A stretch of 46,291 nt of DNA from an uncultured Methanosarcinales archaeon (GTDB lineage: Archaea > Halobacteriota > Methanosarcinia > Methanotrichales > Methanotrichaceae): positions 1 to 46,291 of the forward strand of contig CAIQHB010000042.1 in NCBI GenBank assembly GCA_903871465.1, read 5' to 3'. Positions 34,880 to 44,152 of this stretch are shown piece by piece. Positions within the stretch are counted from its first letter, which is position 1; each line of letters begins with the position of its first letter. The notes beneath the pieces were generated by a model. The model was not told where the DNA came from. It ran no database searches and saw only the letters and a program-made list of their open reading frames with translations. The translations under genes were made by a program, and so were the position numbers.

Positions 34880-35039
34880 GTAGAAATCAGGATACAGGGC
34901 CACTGCGAATTTACAGCAATTATGGCACGCTACCATCCCCCAGGAAGGGGTGGCCCCACAGCGCCAGCTTATCTTATGACATGCAGGGCCATTTTGCGGG
35001 ACTAATCATGCTTCCTATCGTCCCTCCGGAGATATGGGC

Positions 35040-35285
35040 ACGATCAATTGTAGGGCATCCATCAGGCCAACAGTTCCCTGCCATTTGTTCGAAGGTACAA
35101 GGGGCCTAGGTAGATGGTCGCAATCATGCAGCTGCGTACTCCCGCGCCCGTAAGCGAGCGCCCTTCCGGGCTCCCGGCCCGCCTAGCCGCCATCGACAGA
35201 CTGCTGGGCCAGAGGGCCAGAGCCTGCTGGCCCACCAGGGAAAAGTGGAGCTTGCAGTTGCTCCAAAAGATGTCGACAGCAAAGA
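35040..35285 (+). repeat. GC-rich palindromic dispersed repeat, copy F (long form)
   Basis: The 5' extension (GGGCATCCATCAGGCCAACA) and the core (35138-35229, CTCCCGCGCCCGTAAGCGAG onward) match copies A and D. Downstream GTTGCTCCAAAAGATGTCGA matches the sequence after copy C. The remainder of 34901-35456 shows no gene. Confidence 0.75.
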
Positions 35286-35456
35286 TGGTGCTTCGATTCA
35301 AAATTGCTTTAAAAAAGCTGGCTGAAGGACCAAATCTCGCTCCGCTAGCCAGCCATCAGCTCGAATGCCGGGGAACTCGATCCACATCATTGCCCCGCCG
35401 TCTGCAGGGTCCCGGATCAACGATCATAATCCTATCCAGATCCTGCTACTAAGTCT

Positions 35457-36269
35457 CTAAACGCTCGCTCTCTTCAAAGCCATCATGCCGCCCAATAGAA
35501 ATATCACAAAAAAGGCCGTGAGTGCCAGGAAGGATGTCCAGGGCAGGGGCTGGTCCAGTGCCACAGCTCTCAGGAACAGGCTGGCGTGAGTTAGAGGCAG
35601 GATATAGAGCGCATACTTCAGCCCTACAGGCACCTGGGACAAAGAGAAGAAAGTCCCGCCGAGAAAGGTCATGGGCATCAGAATCAGGCTTCCGAAGGTG
35701 GCCATGTCCTCATGGGATCTGGCTAGAAGGGCCGCCAGAACTCCCAGGAAGGAGAAGGTCAGGCAGGTGAGGATAAGACCGGCCAGAAACAGCGGGCCGA
35801 TGTGCATAACTGGCGCAATCAGCAGGGCCACCGCCAGAAAGGCCACTGAACTGATCAGGCCACGAACCACTCCGATCAGTGCTTTTCCCACCAAAAGTGA
35901 AGTCAACCCGATCGGAGCCATGAGGCACTCATCGAAGCTCTTGTAGAATAGACGGTCTACATTCAGACGGTTTCCGGCCCCGTTGAAGCTGGTGGTCATG
36001 GCAGTGAGGGCGATGATGCCCGGAATCACAAATTCGAGATAGCTCGTTCCGTTGAGACTCATCCCTCTGCCCAAACCCCAACCGAAGGCCACCATATAGA
36101 GCAATGGACTGACAAGAGTGGTGATGAGAAATTTGGGCCAGCGGCGCTTGAGTGCCGTGAGGTCCGCCCAGAGTATGCTGTAGGCATCCATTATCGATTC
36201 CATTGTTGATTCCATTGTAAATTCCATTGCCAATTTCTTTGCCAATCCCATGCCGATCCCATTGCTCAA
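35457..36269 (-). CDS. ABC-2 type transporter permease (NodJ/DrrB-like)
   Basis: A 270-residue membrane protein with about six hydrophobic helices: FLITTLVSPLLYMVAFGWGL near the N-terminus, then VIPGIIALTAMTTSF, a paired-helix middle, and MPMTFLGGTFFSLSQVP with the family's conserved FLGGTFF stretch. It forms the channel of an exporter with the ATPase encoded just upstream. The start is uncertain: TTG 36269 overlaps the ATPase stop (TTGA), but four in-frame ATGs at exact 12-base intervals (36227, 36215, 36203, 36191) come from a tandem repeat and could each serve. Substrate (drug, lipid or polysaccharide) unknown. Confidence 0.92.
   Translation of the reverse strand: MSNGIGMGLAKKLAMEFTMESTMESIMDAYSILWADLTALKRRWPKFLITTLVSPLLYMVAFGWGLGRGMSLNGTSYLEFVIPGIIALTAMTTSFNGAGNRLNVDRLFYKSFDECLMAPIGLTSLLVGKALIGVVRGLISSVAFLAVALLIAPVMHIGPLFLAGLILTCLTFSFLGVLAALLARSHEDMATFGSLILMPMTFLGGTFFSLSQVPVGLKYALYILPLTHASLFLRAVALDQPLPWTSFLALTAFFVIFLLGGMMALKRASV
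36191..36235 (-). repeat. Four 12-bp tandem repeats with in-frame ATGs at the permease start
   Basis: The minus strand reads ATGGAATTTACA, ATGGAATCAACA, ATGGAATCGATA and ATGGATGCC, encoding MEFT-MEST-MESI-MDAY. Each unit brings its own ATG. Copy-number change would keep the frame. Confidence 0.7.
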
Positions 36270-37126
36270 TCCCCGGTGACCTTCTGGCCGGTGAGTTCGA
36301 TGAAAACATCTTCTAAATTCGACTCCCGCATGACCACCTTTTCAGAGTCAGGCAGCGTCTTAATGTATACCCCGGCCGTGGCCCTATCCGGGAAATACCT
36401 GTATTGGGTGCCGTTTTCCGGCATTTGCATCTCCACAGCGACCATGCCTAGCTTCCGCCGCAAGTCCAGAGGCGAACCGATGGCGATCATCCGGCCGTGA
36501 TGCAGCACACCTACCCTTTTGCACAACGCCTCAGCTTCCTCAATATAATGCGTGGTCAGAAAGACAGTAGCTCCCTCGGAGTTCATTCTGCGGATGAGAT
36601 CCCAGACCCTGCGGCGTGTATGAGCATCCAGGCCGACAGTCGGCTCATCCAGAAAGAGGAGCTTCGGCCTGTGGATGAGAGCCCGCGCAATCATAGCGCG
36701 CCTCTTCATGCCTCCCGAGACATCGTCAACGAGATAGTCGGCGTGATCGGTTAGTTCCACATAATCCAGGAGTTCTGCAATGCGCTCTTCTCGATCCGCC
36801 CTGGAAAGATGGTGCAGCCTTGCGTGCAGCTCCAGGTTCTCAGCGATGGTCAGATCCCGGTTCAGGCTCTGGTGCTGCTGGACTATGCCAAACTCCGACT
36901 TCACACGGGCCGGGTCACTGGCTACATCTATGCCGTTGATCAGAACCTGCCCGGATGTGGGCTTGGTGAGGGTGGTCAATATGCGAATGGAAGTGGTCTT
37001 GCCGGCTCCATTGGGCCCCAGGAAACCGAAGAGCTCTCCAGATTCAACCGCCAGATCCAGGCCGTCAATCACCTTCTGGCCGGAGTAGTCCTTGCATAGT
37101 CCACGTATCTCAATCATCCTGCTCAT
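36266..37126 (-). CDS. ABC transporter ATP-binding protein (DrrA/NodI-like)
   Basis: A 286-residue ATPase with a complete nucleotide-binding site: Walker A GPNGAGKT, Q-loop VQQHQSLN, signature VSGGMKRR, Walker B LLFLDEPTVGLD and H-loop LTTHY. The ~70-residue C-terminal extension after the H-loop is typical of the drug/daunorubicin exporter subgroup. It energises the permease encoded immediately downstream, with which it overlaps by four bases. ATG 37126 (MSRMIEIRG) is chosen; ATG 37117 is also possible. Confidence 0.94.
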   Translation of the reverse strand: MSRMIEIRGLCKDYSGQKVIDGLDLAVESGELFGFLGPNGAGKTTSIRILTTLTKPTSGQVLINGIDVASDPARVKSEFGIVQQHQSLNRDLTIAENLELHARLHHLSRADREERIAELLDYVELTDHADYLVDDVSGGMKRRAMIARALIHRPKLLFLDEPTVGLDAHTRRRVWDLIRRMNSEGATVFLTTHYIEEAEALCKRVGVLHHGRMIAIGSPLDLRRKLGMVAVEMQMPENGTQYRYFPDRATAGVYIKTLPDSEKVVMRESNLEDVFIELTGQKVTGD

Positions 37127-37222
37127 ATCGCTGGCACACATGCAGTCTCTATCCGTTCCCTTACCTATCTTAATCCTGTCTATATCCGACCTTCTGTCTC
37201 TCTCAGCCCGGCACTAATGGCT

Positions 37223-39262
37223 CTATGTATTGTTCTCAAAGATACGCTTTTGCTCACCGTCTACAATGCTGTAAATGGTTTCCGAACTCAAGCCGGATAG
37301 AGGATAGTATTTTCCGCCTGCTGTCTCTGCGATCTCCCGGCAATAGCCGAGCCGCATGTCCATGAAGGAGCCCTCAGCAACCTCGGTATCTATGACGATG
37401 GTGTGCACTCCGAGCCGTTTGCTCTGTTCCGAGATCTCCATCAGCTCGTCTTTGATCTTTCCTCCCATTCCCACATTGGCTCTTCCATCGGATATGAGCA
37501 CCATCATGGTCTTGGTCTCCCCATCCTTACCCAGCTCACCCTGCAAGAGCTGCAATCCCCGGGAGAGGCCGGCACATAGCGGCGTCTTGCCGCCTGTGGG
37601 AAGCTCCTGCAGTCGGCTCAGGGCCAGATCCACGCTGGAGCAGGGCGACAGGATGAGCTCCGCATCCTGGCCCTTGAAGGCCACCATGCCGATTTTGTCT
37701 CTCTTCTGGTAGGAGTCCATGAGCATGGAGAGAACTGCTCCCTTGGCGCTCTGCATCCGCTGCATGGCCCCCATGGAGCCGCTGGCATCCACCACGAAGA
37801 GAACCACAGCCGAGGTCTTGCCAACCCTCTCCTTCTCTCGAATGTCCTCGCTCAATACCCGGATGGCATTGGGGCCGGATCTGACCCTCTGATAAGGGGC
37901 AGCCGCTCGAATAGTGGCATCGATAGCGATGTCGATGTATTTGCCGTTCCCGGGCATCCTCTGGCGCAAGTATCTTCCCCGGTTTCGTAAAGCGAGAGTG
38001 TTCATTCTTCTGCCGCTGGTTTTCCGGCGCGCTATTCTATCTCGCTTGTGGGGCATATTTATCTGGCGCACGTCGATGGGCGAGCCGACCTCGAAGACCT
38101 CCTCATCCGGCTTTGCCGCCTGGGTCTGCTTTGAATCCTGCTGATCATCGGGCTCCAGAGGCTGATGCTCTTCTTTCTTATGTTGCTCCGGGTCCTTGTG
38201 CGAATGTTGCTGTTGCTGTTCTTGCTGATGCTTTTCCATGGATTTTTCCAGCTTGTCTTTGTTAAGGGTGGGCGGCTCAAAAGGCCTGCTTCTCATCCTG
38301 TGGGCCAAGGCCAGCTGCATGGCGAGCTTTGCATCCTCAGAATTGACTTCTGCTCTACCCTCGAAGGCGGCAATCGTCTTGGCAGTCCTGGTGATAACGA
38401 TCTCAGCCCGGTGCGTCTTGACGCCCAGATCGATGCAGGTAGAAGCAATGGTTCTGAGAAGGTCGTCGCTCATGGTCACCAGACGGAGCCGATTCCTGGC
38501 CTGGGCGATCTTTCTTTTCAGCTCCTCCTGGCTGGCATGGCACTGTAATGCAAAGACCTCCGGATCGCTGTCAAAGCTCTCCGCCATCTTGGCGATCTGC
38601 ATTCTCTGATCCACATCCTCGATGCCTACAACGCTGACCTGCAGCCCGAACCTGTCCAGAAGCTGAGGCCGGATCTCTCCCTCCTCCGGGTTCATGGTCC
38701 CCACTAAAATGAATTTGGATGGATGGGCCACGGACACACCCTCTCGTTCCACTATATTGACACCCATAGCAGCAGAGTCCAGCAGGACGTCAGCCACGTG
38801 ATCGTCGAGGAGGTTTACCTCATCTATGTAGAGAATGCCCCGATTGGCGGCCGCCAGGATGCCCGGTTCCAGGGCTTTGATGCCTTCTTTGATAGCCGTC
38901 TCAACATTCAAAGAGCCAACAACCCGGTCTTCCGTGGCACCCAGAGGCAGATCTATTACCGGAGTCTTACGGTCGACCTCTTTTATCAGGTTTTTCTCGC
39001 TCTTCTCAAAGCAAAGATCGCACATCTCCTCCGGATTTCTGGGATCGCAGTTGAAGGGACAGTCCTCTACAACCAGGATGTTCTCCAGAAGATCGGCAAG
39101 AGCGCGCACGGCGGTTGACTTGGCTGTGCCCTTGTCGCCCCGGATAAGGACGCCGCCTATGCGGGGATTGATGGCATTTAGAATCAGGGCGAACTTCATA
39201 TCGTCCTGGCCTACGATGGATGTGAACGGGATCGTCTTTCTCTTCAAATGATGCATTGTCAT
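37223..39262 (-). CDS. ChlI-ChlD fusion: AAA+/VWA subunit of a magnesium- or cobalt-chelatase-type enzyme
   Basis: A 679-residue protein combining the two small subunits of class-I metal chelatases. The AAA+ half has Walker [10 protein letters not shown] (residues 42-50), [12 protein letters not shown] (Walker B) and [10 protein letters not shown] Gln/His/Glu/Lys-rich low-complexity linker ([20 protein letters not shown]) joins it to a VWA domain with MIDAS motif DASGSMG near residue 490. A four-Cys site, C67-x3-C71-x8-C80-x2-C83, lies in the AAA+ part. Such proteins drive CobN-like catalytic subunits in cobalamin or F430 metallation; no cobN is in the window. It is divergent from a FecCD permease, suggesting shared control. 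Confidence 0.9.
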   Translation of the reverse strand: MTMHHLKRKTIPFTSIVGQDDMKFALILNAINPRIGGVLIRGDKGTAKSTAVRALADLLENILVVEDCPFNCDPRNPEEMCDLCFEKSEKNLIKEVDRKTPVIDLPLGATEDRVVGSLNVETAIKEGIKALEPGILAAANRGILYIDEVNLLDDHVADVLLDSAAMGVNIVEREGVSVAHPSKFILVGTMNPEEGEIRPQLLDRFGLQVSVVGIEDVDQRMQIAKMAESFDSDPEVFALQCHASQEELKRKIAQARNRLRLVTMSDDLLRTIASTCIDLGVKTHRAEIVITRTAKTIAAFEGRAEVNSEDAKLAMQLALAHRMRSRPFEPPTLNKDKLEKSMEKHQQEQQQQHSHKDPEQHKKEEHQPLEPDDQQDSKQTQAAKPDEEVFEVGSPIDVRQINMPHKRDRIARRKTSGRRMNTLALRNRGRYLRQRMPGNGKYIDIAIDATIRAAAPYQRVRSGPNAIRVLSEDIREKERVGKTSAVVLFVVDASGSMGAMQRMQSAKGAVLSMLMDSYQKRDKIGMVAFKGQDAELILSPCSSVDLALSRLQELPTGGKTPLCAGLSRGLQLLQGELGKDGETKTMMVLISDGRANVGMGGKIKDELMEISEQSKRLGVHTIVIDTEVAEGSFMDMRLGYCREIAETAGGKYYPLSGLSSETIYSIVDGEQKRIFENNT

Positions 39263-39318
39263 CGCCTTTTTGATTAGCATATTGCTTACGTATTTAAGGT
39301 TTTACTTTATGTTAAAAA

Positions 39319-39347
39319 GTATTAATTTTCTAGATAATTTGATACTA
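39319..39347. promoter_or_regulatory. Imperfect inverted repeat on the chelatase side of the divergent promoter region
   Basis: AGTATT (39319-39324) and GATACT (39342-39347) form a spaced dyad upstream of the chelatase start; TTAAATACG near 39290-39300 on the minus strand looks like its TATA box. Confidence 0.3.
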
Positions 39348-39549
39348 CTAGTTATACAAGTTTAAGAAATAATTATATAAACTTGCAAATATCAGGTATG
39401 TGTAATTGTCTTAGATATCGCGAATCAGGGTAAATAAAGGCAATTGATTTCCTGGATGGCTATGATCATGATATTCTGAGAGCAAATGCAATATCCGCAA
39501 ATTGGAGTGATTTTGAAACATCACAAGATTAAATTGATTAGAATCCAGT

Positions 39550-39569
39550 AATACTAATGCAAAAGTATT
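39550..39569. promoter_or_regulatory. Inverted repeat AATACT-N8-AGTATT at the FecCD promoter
   Basis: The 6-bp arms are perfect. The right arm touches the TATA-like TTTATTAA (39568-39575), about 40 bases before ATG 39612, a position suited to repression. The AGTATT half-site recurs on the chelatase side of the same 349-bp gap. The regulator is unknown. Confidence 0.35.
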
Positions 39570-39611
39570 TATTAATAATAGCGTAAGGTATCGCCCAGAG
39601 GCGCGAAATCG

Positions 39612-40691
39612 ATGTCTATTCTCGCTACGAAAGATAAGCCCAACTCTAGCTTGAGGATGGAGTATCGGAGATTCATAGGTCGCAAGATGCTCTTCCTCAT
39701 CTCCCTGGTTCTGGGAATAATTCTCCTGGCCGGCTATGCAGCCACGCGAGGCTCGGCAGACATCAGCGTCATTGATGTCTATACTACCATCCTGGCCAGG
39801 TTCATACCCGGTTACTTCGAGACCACCTGGTTCTCGGATACAATCGTCTGGGGTCTGCGGCTGCACCGCATAATGCTTGCCATTGTAGGAGGAATGGGCC
39901 TGGCCATAGCCGGAGCGGTTATGCAGGGCATCCTCAAGAACCCCCTGGCAAGTCCGTTTACCTTAGGCATCGCCTCTGCCGCGGGATTTGGTGCGGCTTT
40001 GGCCATCGTCCTCGGGGCTGGATTTATAGGTGGAGAGTATATCATCATCGCCAATGCTTTTGTCTTCACCCTTCTGGCCGCAATGAGCGTTTACGGCCTG
40101 GCAAAGTACAAGGGCATCACTCCTGAGACCATGATCCTGGCCGGCATTGCCATCATGTACCTCTTCTCGGCCATGACTTCTTTCTTGCAGTATGTGGGCA
40201 ATGCAGATCAGGTGCAGGAGGTAGTCTTCTGGATGATGGGTTCTTTAGGAAGATCGTCCTGGGATAAAGTATGGATAGTGACGGCAATAGTTGCCATCTG
40301 CTTTCCCTACCTGCTCCTGAAATCCTGGGATATCAATGCCATGGGCACAGGAGATGAGACCGCGAAAAGCCTGGGAGTGAATGTGGAGAGGACCAGAATC
40401 GTCTGCATGATACTGGTATCACTCATCACGGCAGGTGTGATCTGTTTTACTGGAACCATCGGATTCATCGGCCTTGTCTCTCCACACATATCCCGGATGG
40501 TTATAGGAGGAGACCACAGGTTTTTGCTTCCTGCCTCCGCTCTGGTAGGGGGGCTGCTACTATTGGGCGCAGACACCGTTGCCAGAACTATCCTGGATCC
40601 CGTAATATTGCCGGTAGGGATAATGACGGCATTTCTGGGAGTGCCCTTCTTCGTATACCTATTCCTGCGCAGAAAGAAGGAGTTCTGGTGA
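39612..40691 (+). CDS. FecCD/BtuC-family ABC transporter permease
   Basis: A 359-residue polytopic protein with 9-10 hydrophobic helices. Family signatures are LRLHRIMLAIVGGMGLAIAG-AVMQGILKNPLASPFTLGI and the FTGTIGFIGLVSPHISRM stretch that contacts the ATPase. This family imports siderophores, haem or cobalamin. Its binding protein and ATPase are not in the window, so they are either encoded elsewhere or shared. Divergent transcription from a ChlI-ChlD chelatase gene supports a corrinoid or tetrapyrrole-metal link, but an iron complex cannot be excluded. Confidence 0.93.
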   Translation: MSILATKDKPNSSLRMEYRRFIGRKMLFLISLVLGIILLAGYAATRGSADISVIDVYTTILARFIPGYFETTWFSDTIVWGLRLHRIMLAIVGGMGLAIAGAVMQGILKNPLASPFTLGIASAAGFGAALAIVLGAGFIGGEYIIIANAFVFTLLAAMSVYGLAKYKGITPETMILAGIAIMYLFSAMTSFLQYVGNADQVQEVVFWMMGSLGRSSWDKVWIVTAIVAICFPYLLLKSWDINAMGTGDETAKSLGVNVERTRIVCMILVSLITAGVICFTGTIGFIGLVSPHISRMVIGGDHRFLLPASALVGGLLLLGADTVARTILDPVILPVGIMTAFLGVPFFVYLFLRRKKEFW

Positions 40692-40932
40692 GAATCTTGA
40701 GTCTATTTCTTTCAGAAACTCTGCATAATAAATAATACATATTAACCATATGGTATTAATTGAAACTGGAAGAAACTTGAAGAAAAAAAGAATTATTGAG
40801 GATATTGCATGCAAAAATTAGACAGCAAGCGTGCCATAACATCTGCACACCTGTTGTCTATGCTTTGATGGAGTATACCTTATTCTAATCCTATCCTGAC
40901 TTATAAATGTGTCGATCAATTATGACTAAATA

Positions 40933-40955
40933 GCTAAAATATTGTAAATTTTAGC
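40933..40955. promoter_or_regulatory. Inverted repeat GCTAAAAT-N7-ATTTTAGC
   Basis: Perfect 8-bp arms lie in the AT-rich 379-bp gap between the FecCD gene and the secreted-protein gene. It may be an operator or a transcription end. The rest of the gap shows TATA-like TTAAATATTAC near 41008 and no gene. Confidence 0.35.
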
Positions 40956-41070
40956 ATTAAAGGATAATCAGAAATTATTATAGCTTGATAATTCATACTA
41001 GAAAAGGATTAAATATTACTTTAGGCAATTTCGAGCTATTGTATCTGTGAATTGCAGAGGAGGGATTGAT

Positions 41071-42057
41071 ATGGGACACAAAGCGGTAAAAATAGGATCA
41101 GCACTAGTTTTGCTTCTTATAATTACAGGCCTATCGTGCGCAGTAGACTATGACTTCAACCCAGGCCAGGAAGCTGTGAAGTATAAGAATGATGTGACAA
41201 GCGATGTGACGGGAAAGGGGTATTTTGTGGAATATGCAAAGGCCAATACCAACAACCTTTCCCTGCTGGAATACGCTCATGGAAGCGGCACCCTGGATTT
41301 TGCCGATATACTCTATGATGAACAAAAGACAACCCATGCCAGTAGCTACATCTACTGGATAGATTATAATACAGGGCTATGGACGAGAAAATATCCTGGA
41401 GCGAGCAGCGCTATCACTTATACCAGGCAGTATGATAATGTTCAATCGCCCACCGCATTCGCCTACGGAACAGGCTGGTATGCCGCTCATCCGGTAGGCT
41501 ACAACTCTCTCCTCAAGGACAAGAACGAGGCCAAGAGCTATCAGGAATCGGCCTCCATGAGTCGACAGGTTGAGTATGCGCGAGCCCTAAAGGGCGACAT
41601 CGCTGTTGATATGAACTGCACTGCGCCTACAGCTACAGTTAGCGGCAAAGGATCACTCAGCATGAATATCGATGATGATGTGACCCAGGGAACTCTCCAT
41701 GTGAGCGAACTTCTATCCATGCCCATGACAAAAGCCAAGACTCCGAAGTTCAAGGCTAAGCAAGGCTGGAAGGATCCGATAGTCGAGGAGGACAGCAACT
41801 ATATTGGAGATTTTAAAGTTCAGAAGACAATGAAGCTAGAAATATCGAAATCTCCCCCAACCTGGATGGAAGACTGGCTGCCCTGCTGCAGTGGTGGATT
41901 CTTCGACATTCCTTCCTATAACTTCGACAAAGAGCACGGCCTTCAGAAGGGAGTCTTTGACTGCACTTGCCGGAACACTTCCATCTCCACAATGCAGCCC
42001 AAGTGGAACACCACCATGGCGCAGTTCCCCACGGAGAATTACCAGTACAAGCCCTGA
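41071..42057 (+). CDS. Secreted protein of unknown function
   Basis: A 328-residue exported protein. ATG 41071 has GAGGAGGGAT just upstream. Residues ~7-28 (KIGSALVLLLIITGLSCAVD) are a signal peptide with a possible lipobox-like Cys. The mature part is rich in Tyr, Ser, Thr and Asn and probably all beta, with two Cys pairs near the end (LPCCSGG and CTCRN). No membrane anchor is seen. A surface or matrix role is plausible. I do not recognise the family. Confidence 0.75.
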   Translation: MGHKAVKIGSALVLLLIITGLSCAVDYDFNPGQEAVKYKNDVTSDVTGKGYFVEYAKANTNNLSLLEYAHGSGTLDFADILYDEQKTTHASSYIYWIDYNTGLWTRKYPGASSAITYTRQYDNVQSPTAFAYGTGWYAAHPVGYNSLLKDKNEAKSYQESASMSRQVEYARALKGDIAVDMNCTAPTATVSGKGSLSMNIDDDVTQGTLHVSELLSMPMTKAKTPKFKAKQGWKDPIVEEDSNYIGDFKVQKTMKLEISKSPPTWMEDWLPCCSGGFFDIPSYNFDKEHGLQKGVFDCTCRNTSISTMQPKWNTTMAQFPTENYQYKP

Positions 42058-42578
42058 ATGGATCCGGAAATATGTAATAATCCTTATGCCTCGATAGCTG
42101 CTTTGGGCTGCGACTCTCTCATGTTAGCCTGAGTCGACTTGAGAGGGATCTACTGGGGACCTACGCCCCAGGGCATCGCATTTGCCCATTTTTTCTGTAC
42201 CATCAAGGCTATTGCAGCTCTTCGCCAATCGAACAACACAAGGTATTATGAACGGGATCTTTTACCCTTCGTCGATGTAAATTGATTGGGATCATGGCTG
42301 TTTTGCAGTCTGATTTTTTGCATGCCCTTATTGATTCATGATTCACTTTCCTGATGGATAGATTTTCTGGAGGATTCATTTCCTGAAGATATGAACACCA
42401 TATATTCAAGAGGCGATTGAGGCGGCAAAGAGTCTGGACATCGATATATGGCGGTTTTGGATCTGGCCTGAGGATCTCTTCCCAAATTGCGGCCAGCACA
42501 TCTGATTAGAATGGATCTCGATCAATTATGCTGGAAAAGACGATCTGATTTCAGAAAAAAAGAATCATCAGAGCTGGA
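42058..42578. other. Intergenic region with one hairpin
   Basis: CTGGGG-N7-CCCCAG at 42153-42171 is a stable hairpin 95 bases after the secreted-protein stop and may mark transcript ends from either side. A 96-codon minus-strand frame (42209-42499, GTG start) has no recognisable features and is not called. Confidence 0.4.
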
Positions 42579-43958
42579 TCAGCCCAGATATCCAAGCTTT
42601 TTGGCCTTTTCGAAGGCCGTATTCGACTCCGTACCGCGATCGTCCAGTTTGAGGGCATTGCCTTTATTGACCCATGCCTCCATGCTGTTGGGATCGATCT
42701 TGATGGCCCGGTCGAAACATTTGAGAGCCTCAACGTAGTCTTCTGATCCCATCACCAGGGCAATGCCCTTATTATTCCAGGGGTCCAGATATTCAGGTTC
42801 CAGGTCGATGGCTCTATCATAGGCATTTATTGCCTGGCCGAACTTTTCCAGTTTGGCCAGAGAGAGTCCCAAATTATTCCAGCATCTTGCGCATCCCGGA
42901 TCAAGTTCAACAGCTCTCTCGAGAGCAACTACCGATTCGCTGTAGTTTTCTGTTTCCTTGAGAGCCATGCCCTTATTATTCCAATATCCGGCCTCATTGG
43001 GATCGATTTTAATGGCCCTATCCAGCCGTTCCAGGGAAGAGTTATAATTTTTCATTTCTCCTAGAGCAAGAGCTTCGCCGTTCCAGGCGGCAGCGTTTCC
43101 GGGTTCCATCTCAAGGGTTTTGTTATAGGCCTTGATGGATTCCTTGTATCTGCCGGCCATTCGTAGAGCAAGTGCACTGCCGTACCAGGCTTTGGCGTCT
43201 CCCGGCTCTATCTTGAGAGCTTTATCAAACGAGTCACAGGACTCGCTGTATCTGCCCAGTGCAAGAAGAGCATTGCCTTTGCCGACCCAACCTTGGGCAT
43301 TTATTGGGTCTAAATCTGTGACCCGGTCAAACGCGCCAAGGGCGCTACCGTGCCCACCCATATTGGAATAAATAAGGCCCAGATTATACCAGGCACCCTC
43401 ATATTCCGGGTCGAGTTCTACAGTTCTATTGAGCGCGTCAACAGATTCGTTAATCTTGCCCAATTCCGCCAGGATGATAGCTTTGCTATACCAGGCACCG
43501 GCAAGATCTCGATCCAGCTCTATGGCTTTATCAAGGGCCGGGATGGACTCGTTATACCGGCCGAGGTCTGCCAGAGCAAGCCCTTTGCCATACCAGGATA
43601 CAGCCACCTCGGGATGTAGCTTAATTGCCCCATCAAAAACCTTAATGGATTCACTGTATCTGCCCAGTCGAGCGAGATCAACGGCTTTGCTGTACCACGA
43701 CTCTGCCAATGTGGGGTCTCGCTCGATGGACTCATTGAAGGCTGCGAGCGCGTCGCCATATCTTCCCATGCTGCTCAGAGCCAGGCCCTTATTCATCCAG
43801 GCAGAGGCATTCTTCGAGTCCAGTTCGATCGATTTGTTGAAGCAATCCAGGGCAACTTCATAGGACCCATTTTTGGTGAATTCACTGCCCTTTTGCTGCC
43901 AGTAATCCGCGGTGTACTCCTTTCCGGAAGCATATGTAAAGGCCGATATCAATACCAA
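42579..43958 (-). CDS. Tetratricopeptide-repeat protein, probably exported
   Basis: About 459 residues made of some twelve or thirteen consecutive 34-residue TPR units of the AW-x-NKG-x-AL...A-x-x-x-Y-x-x-A-I-x-L-x-P type. TPR superhelices bind peptides or partner proteins. The N-terminus (VLISAFTYASGKEY) looks like the end of a signal peptide, and the frame remains open upstream with more hydrophobic residues (FLFIILVLISAF) but no ATG or GTG. TTG 43958 is taken. CATATAAAAG at about 43978-43987 on the minus strand is a good TATA box, so a near-leaderless TTG start is possible. Sequencing or annotation of the start should be treated as open. Confidence 0.85.
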   Translation of the reverse strand: MVLISAFTYASGKEYTADYWQQKGSEFTKNGSYEVALDCFNKSIELDSKNASAWMNKGLALSSMGRYGDALAAFNESIERDPTLAESWYSKAVDLARLGRYSESIKVFDGAIKLHPEVAVSWYGKGLALADLGRYNESIPALDKAIELDRDLAGAWYSKAIILAELGKINESVDALNRTVELDPEYEGAWYNLGLIYSNMGGHGSALGAFDRVTDLDPINAQGWVGKGNALLALGRYSESCDSFDKALKIEPGDAKAWYGSALALRMAGRYKESIKAYNKTLEMEPGNAAAWNGEALALGEMKNYNSSLERLDRAIKIDPNEAGYWNNKGMALKETENYSESVVALERAVELDPGCARCWNNLGLSLAKLEKFGQAINAYDRAIDLEPEYLDPWNNKGIALVMGSEDYVEALKCFDRAIKIDPNSMEAWVNKGNALKLDDRGTESNTAFEKAKKLGYLG

Positions 43959-44152
43959 AATAATGAAGAGAAATTTAGCTTTTATATGTATCCCTCTATG
44001 CTTTTATGGCCATATGAGCAAGAACAGGAATCGCCCCTCTATCAATAGGAAATGGTCTTGCCGGGCGTGGCCGATGCCCCAACGAGCTTTGAAGGTCGAA
44101 TAAGAGATTCGATCCGGCAATTCGAGGTGGTGTATCATGCAAGAAGGATTGA

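Larger units (their letters stand above)
33578..34900 (+). mobile_element. IS256-family insertion sequence, inactive
   Basis: Terminal inverted repeats GCCCTGTATCC (33578-33588) and its complement GGATACAGGGC (34890-34900) bound a 1.32-kb element carrying an IS256-type (mutator-like) transposase. No clear target-site duplication could be read. It sits directly upstream of the giant LamG gene and may have travelled with, or landed next to, the accessory island. Confidence 0.82.

Noticed and set aside
42209-42499. 96-codon minus-strand frame with a GTG start
   Set aside because: No Shine-Dalgarno site, no recognisable motif and biased composition; it lies in a gap holding a hairpin.
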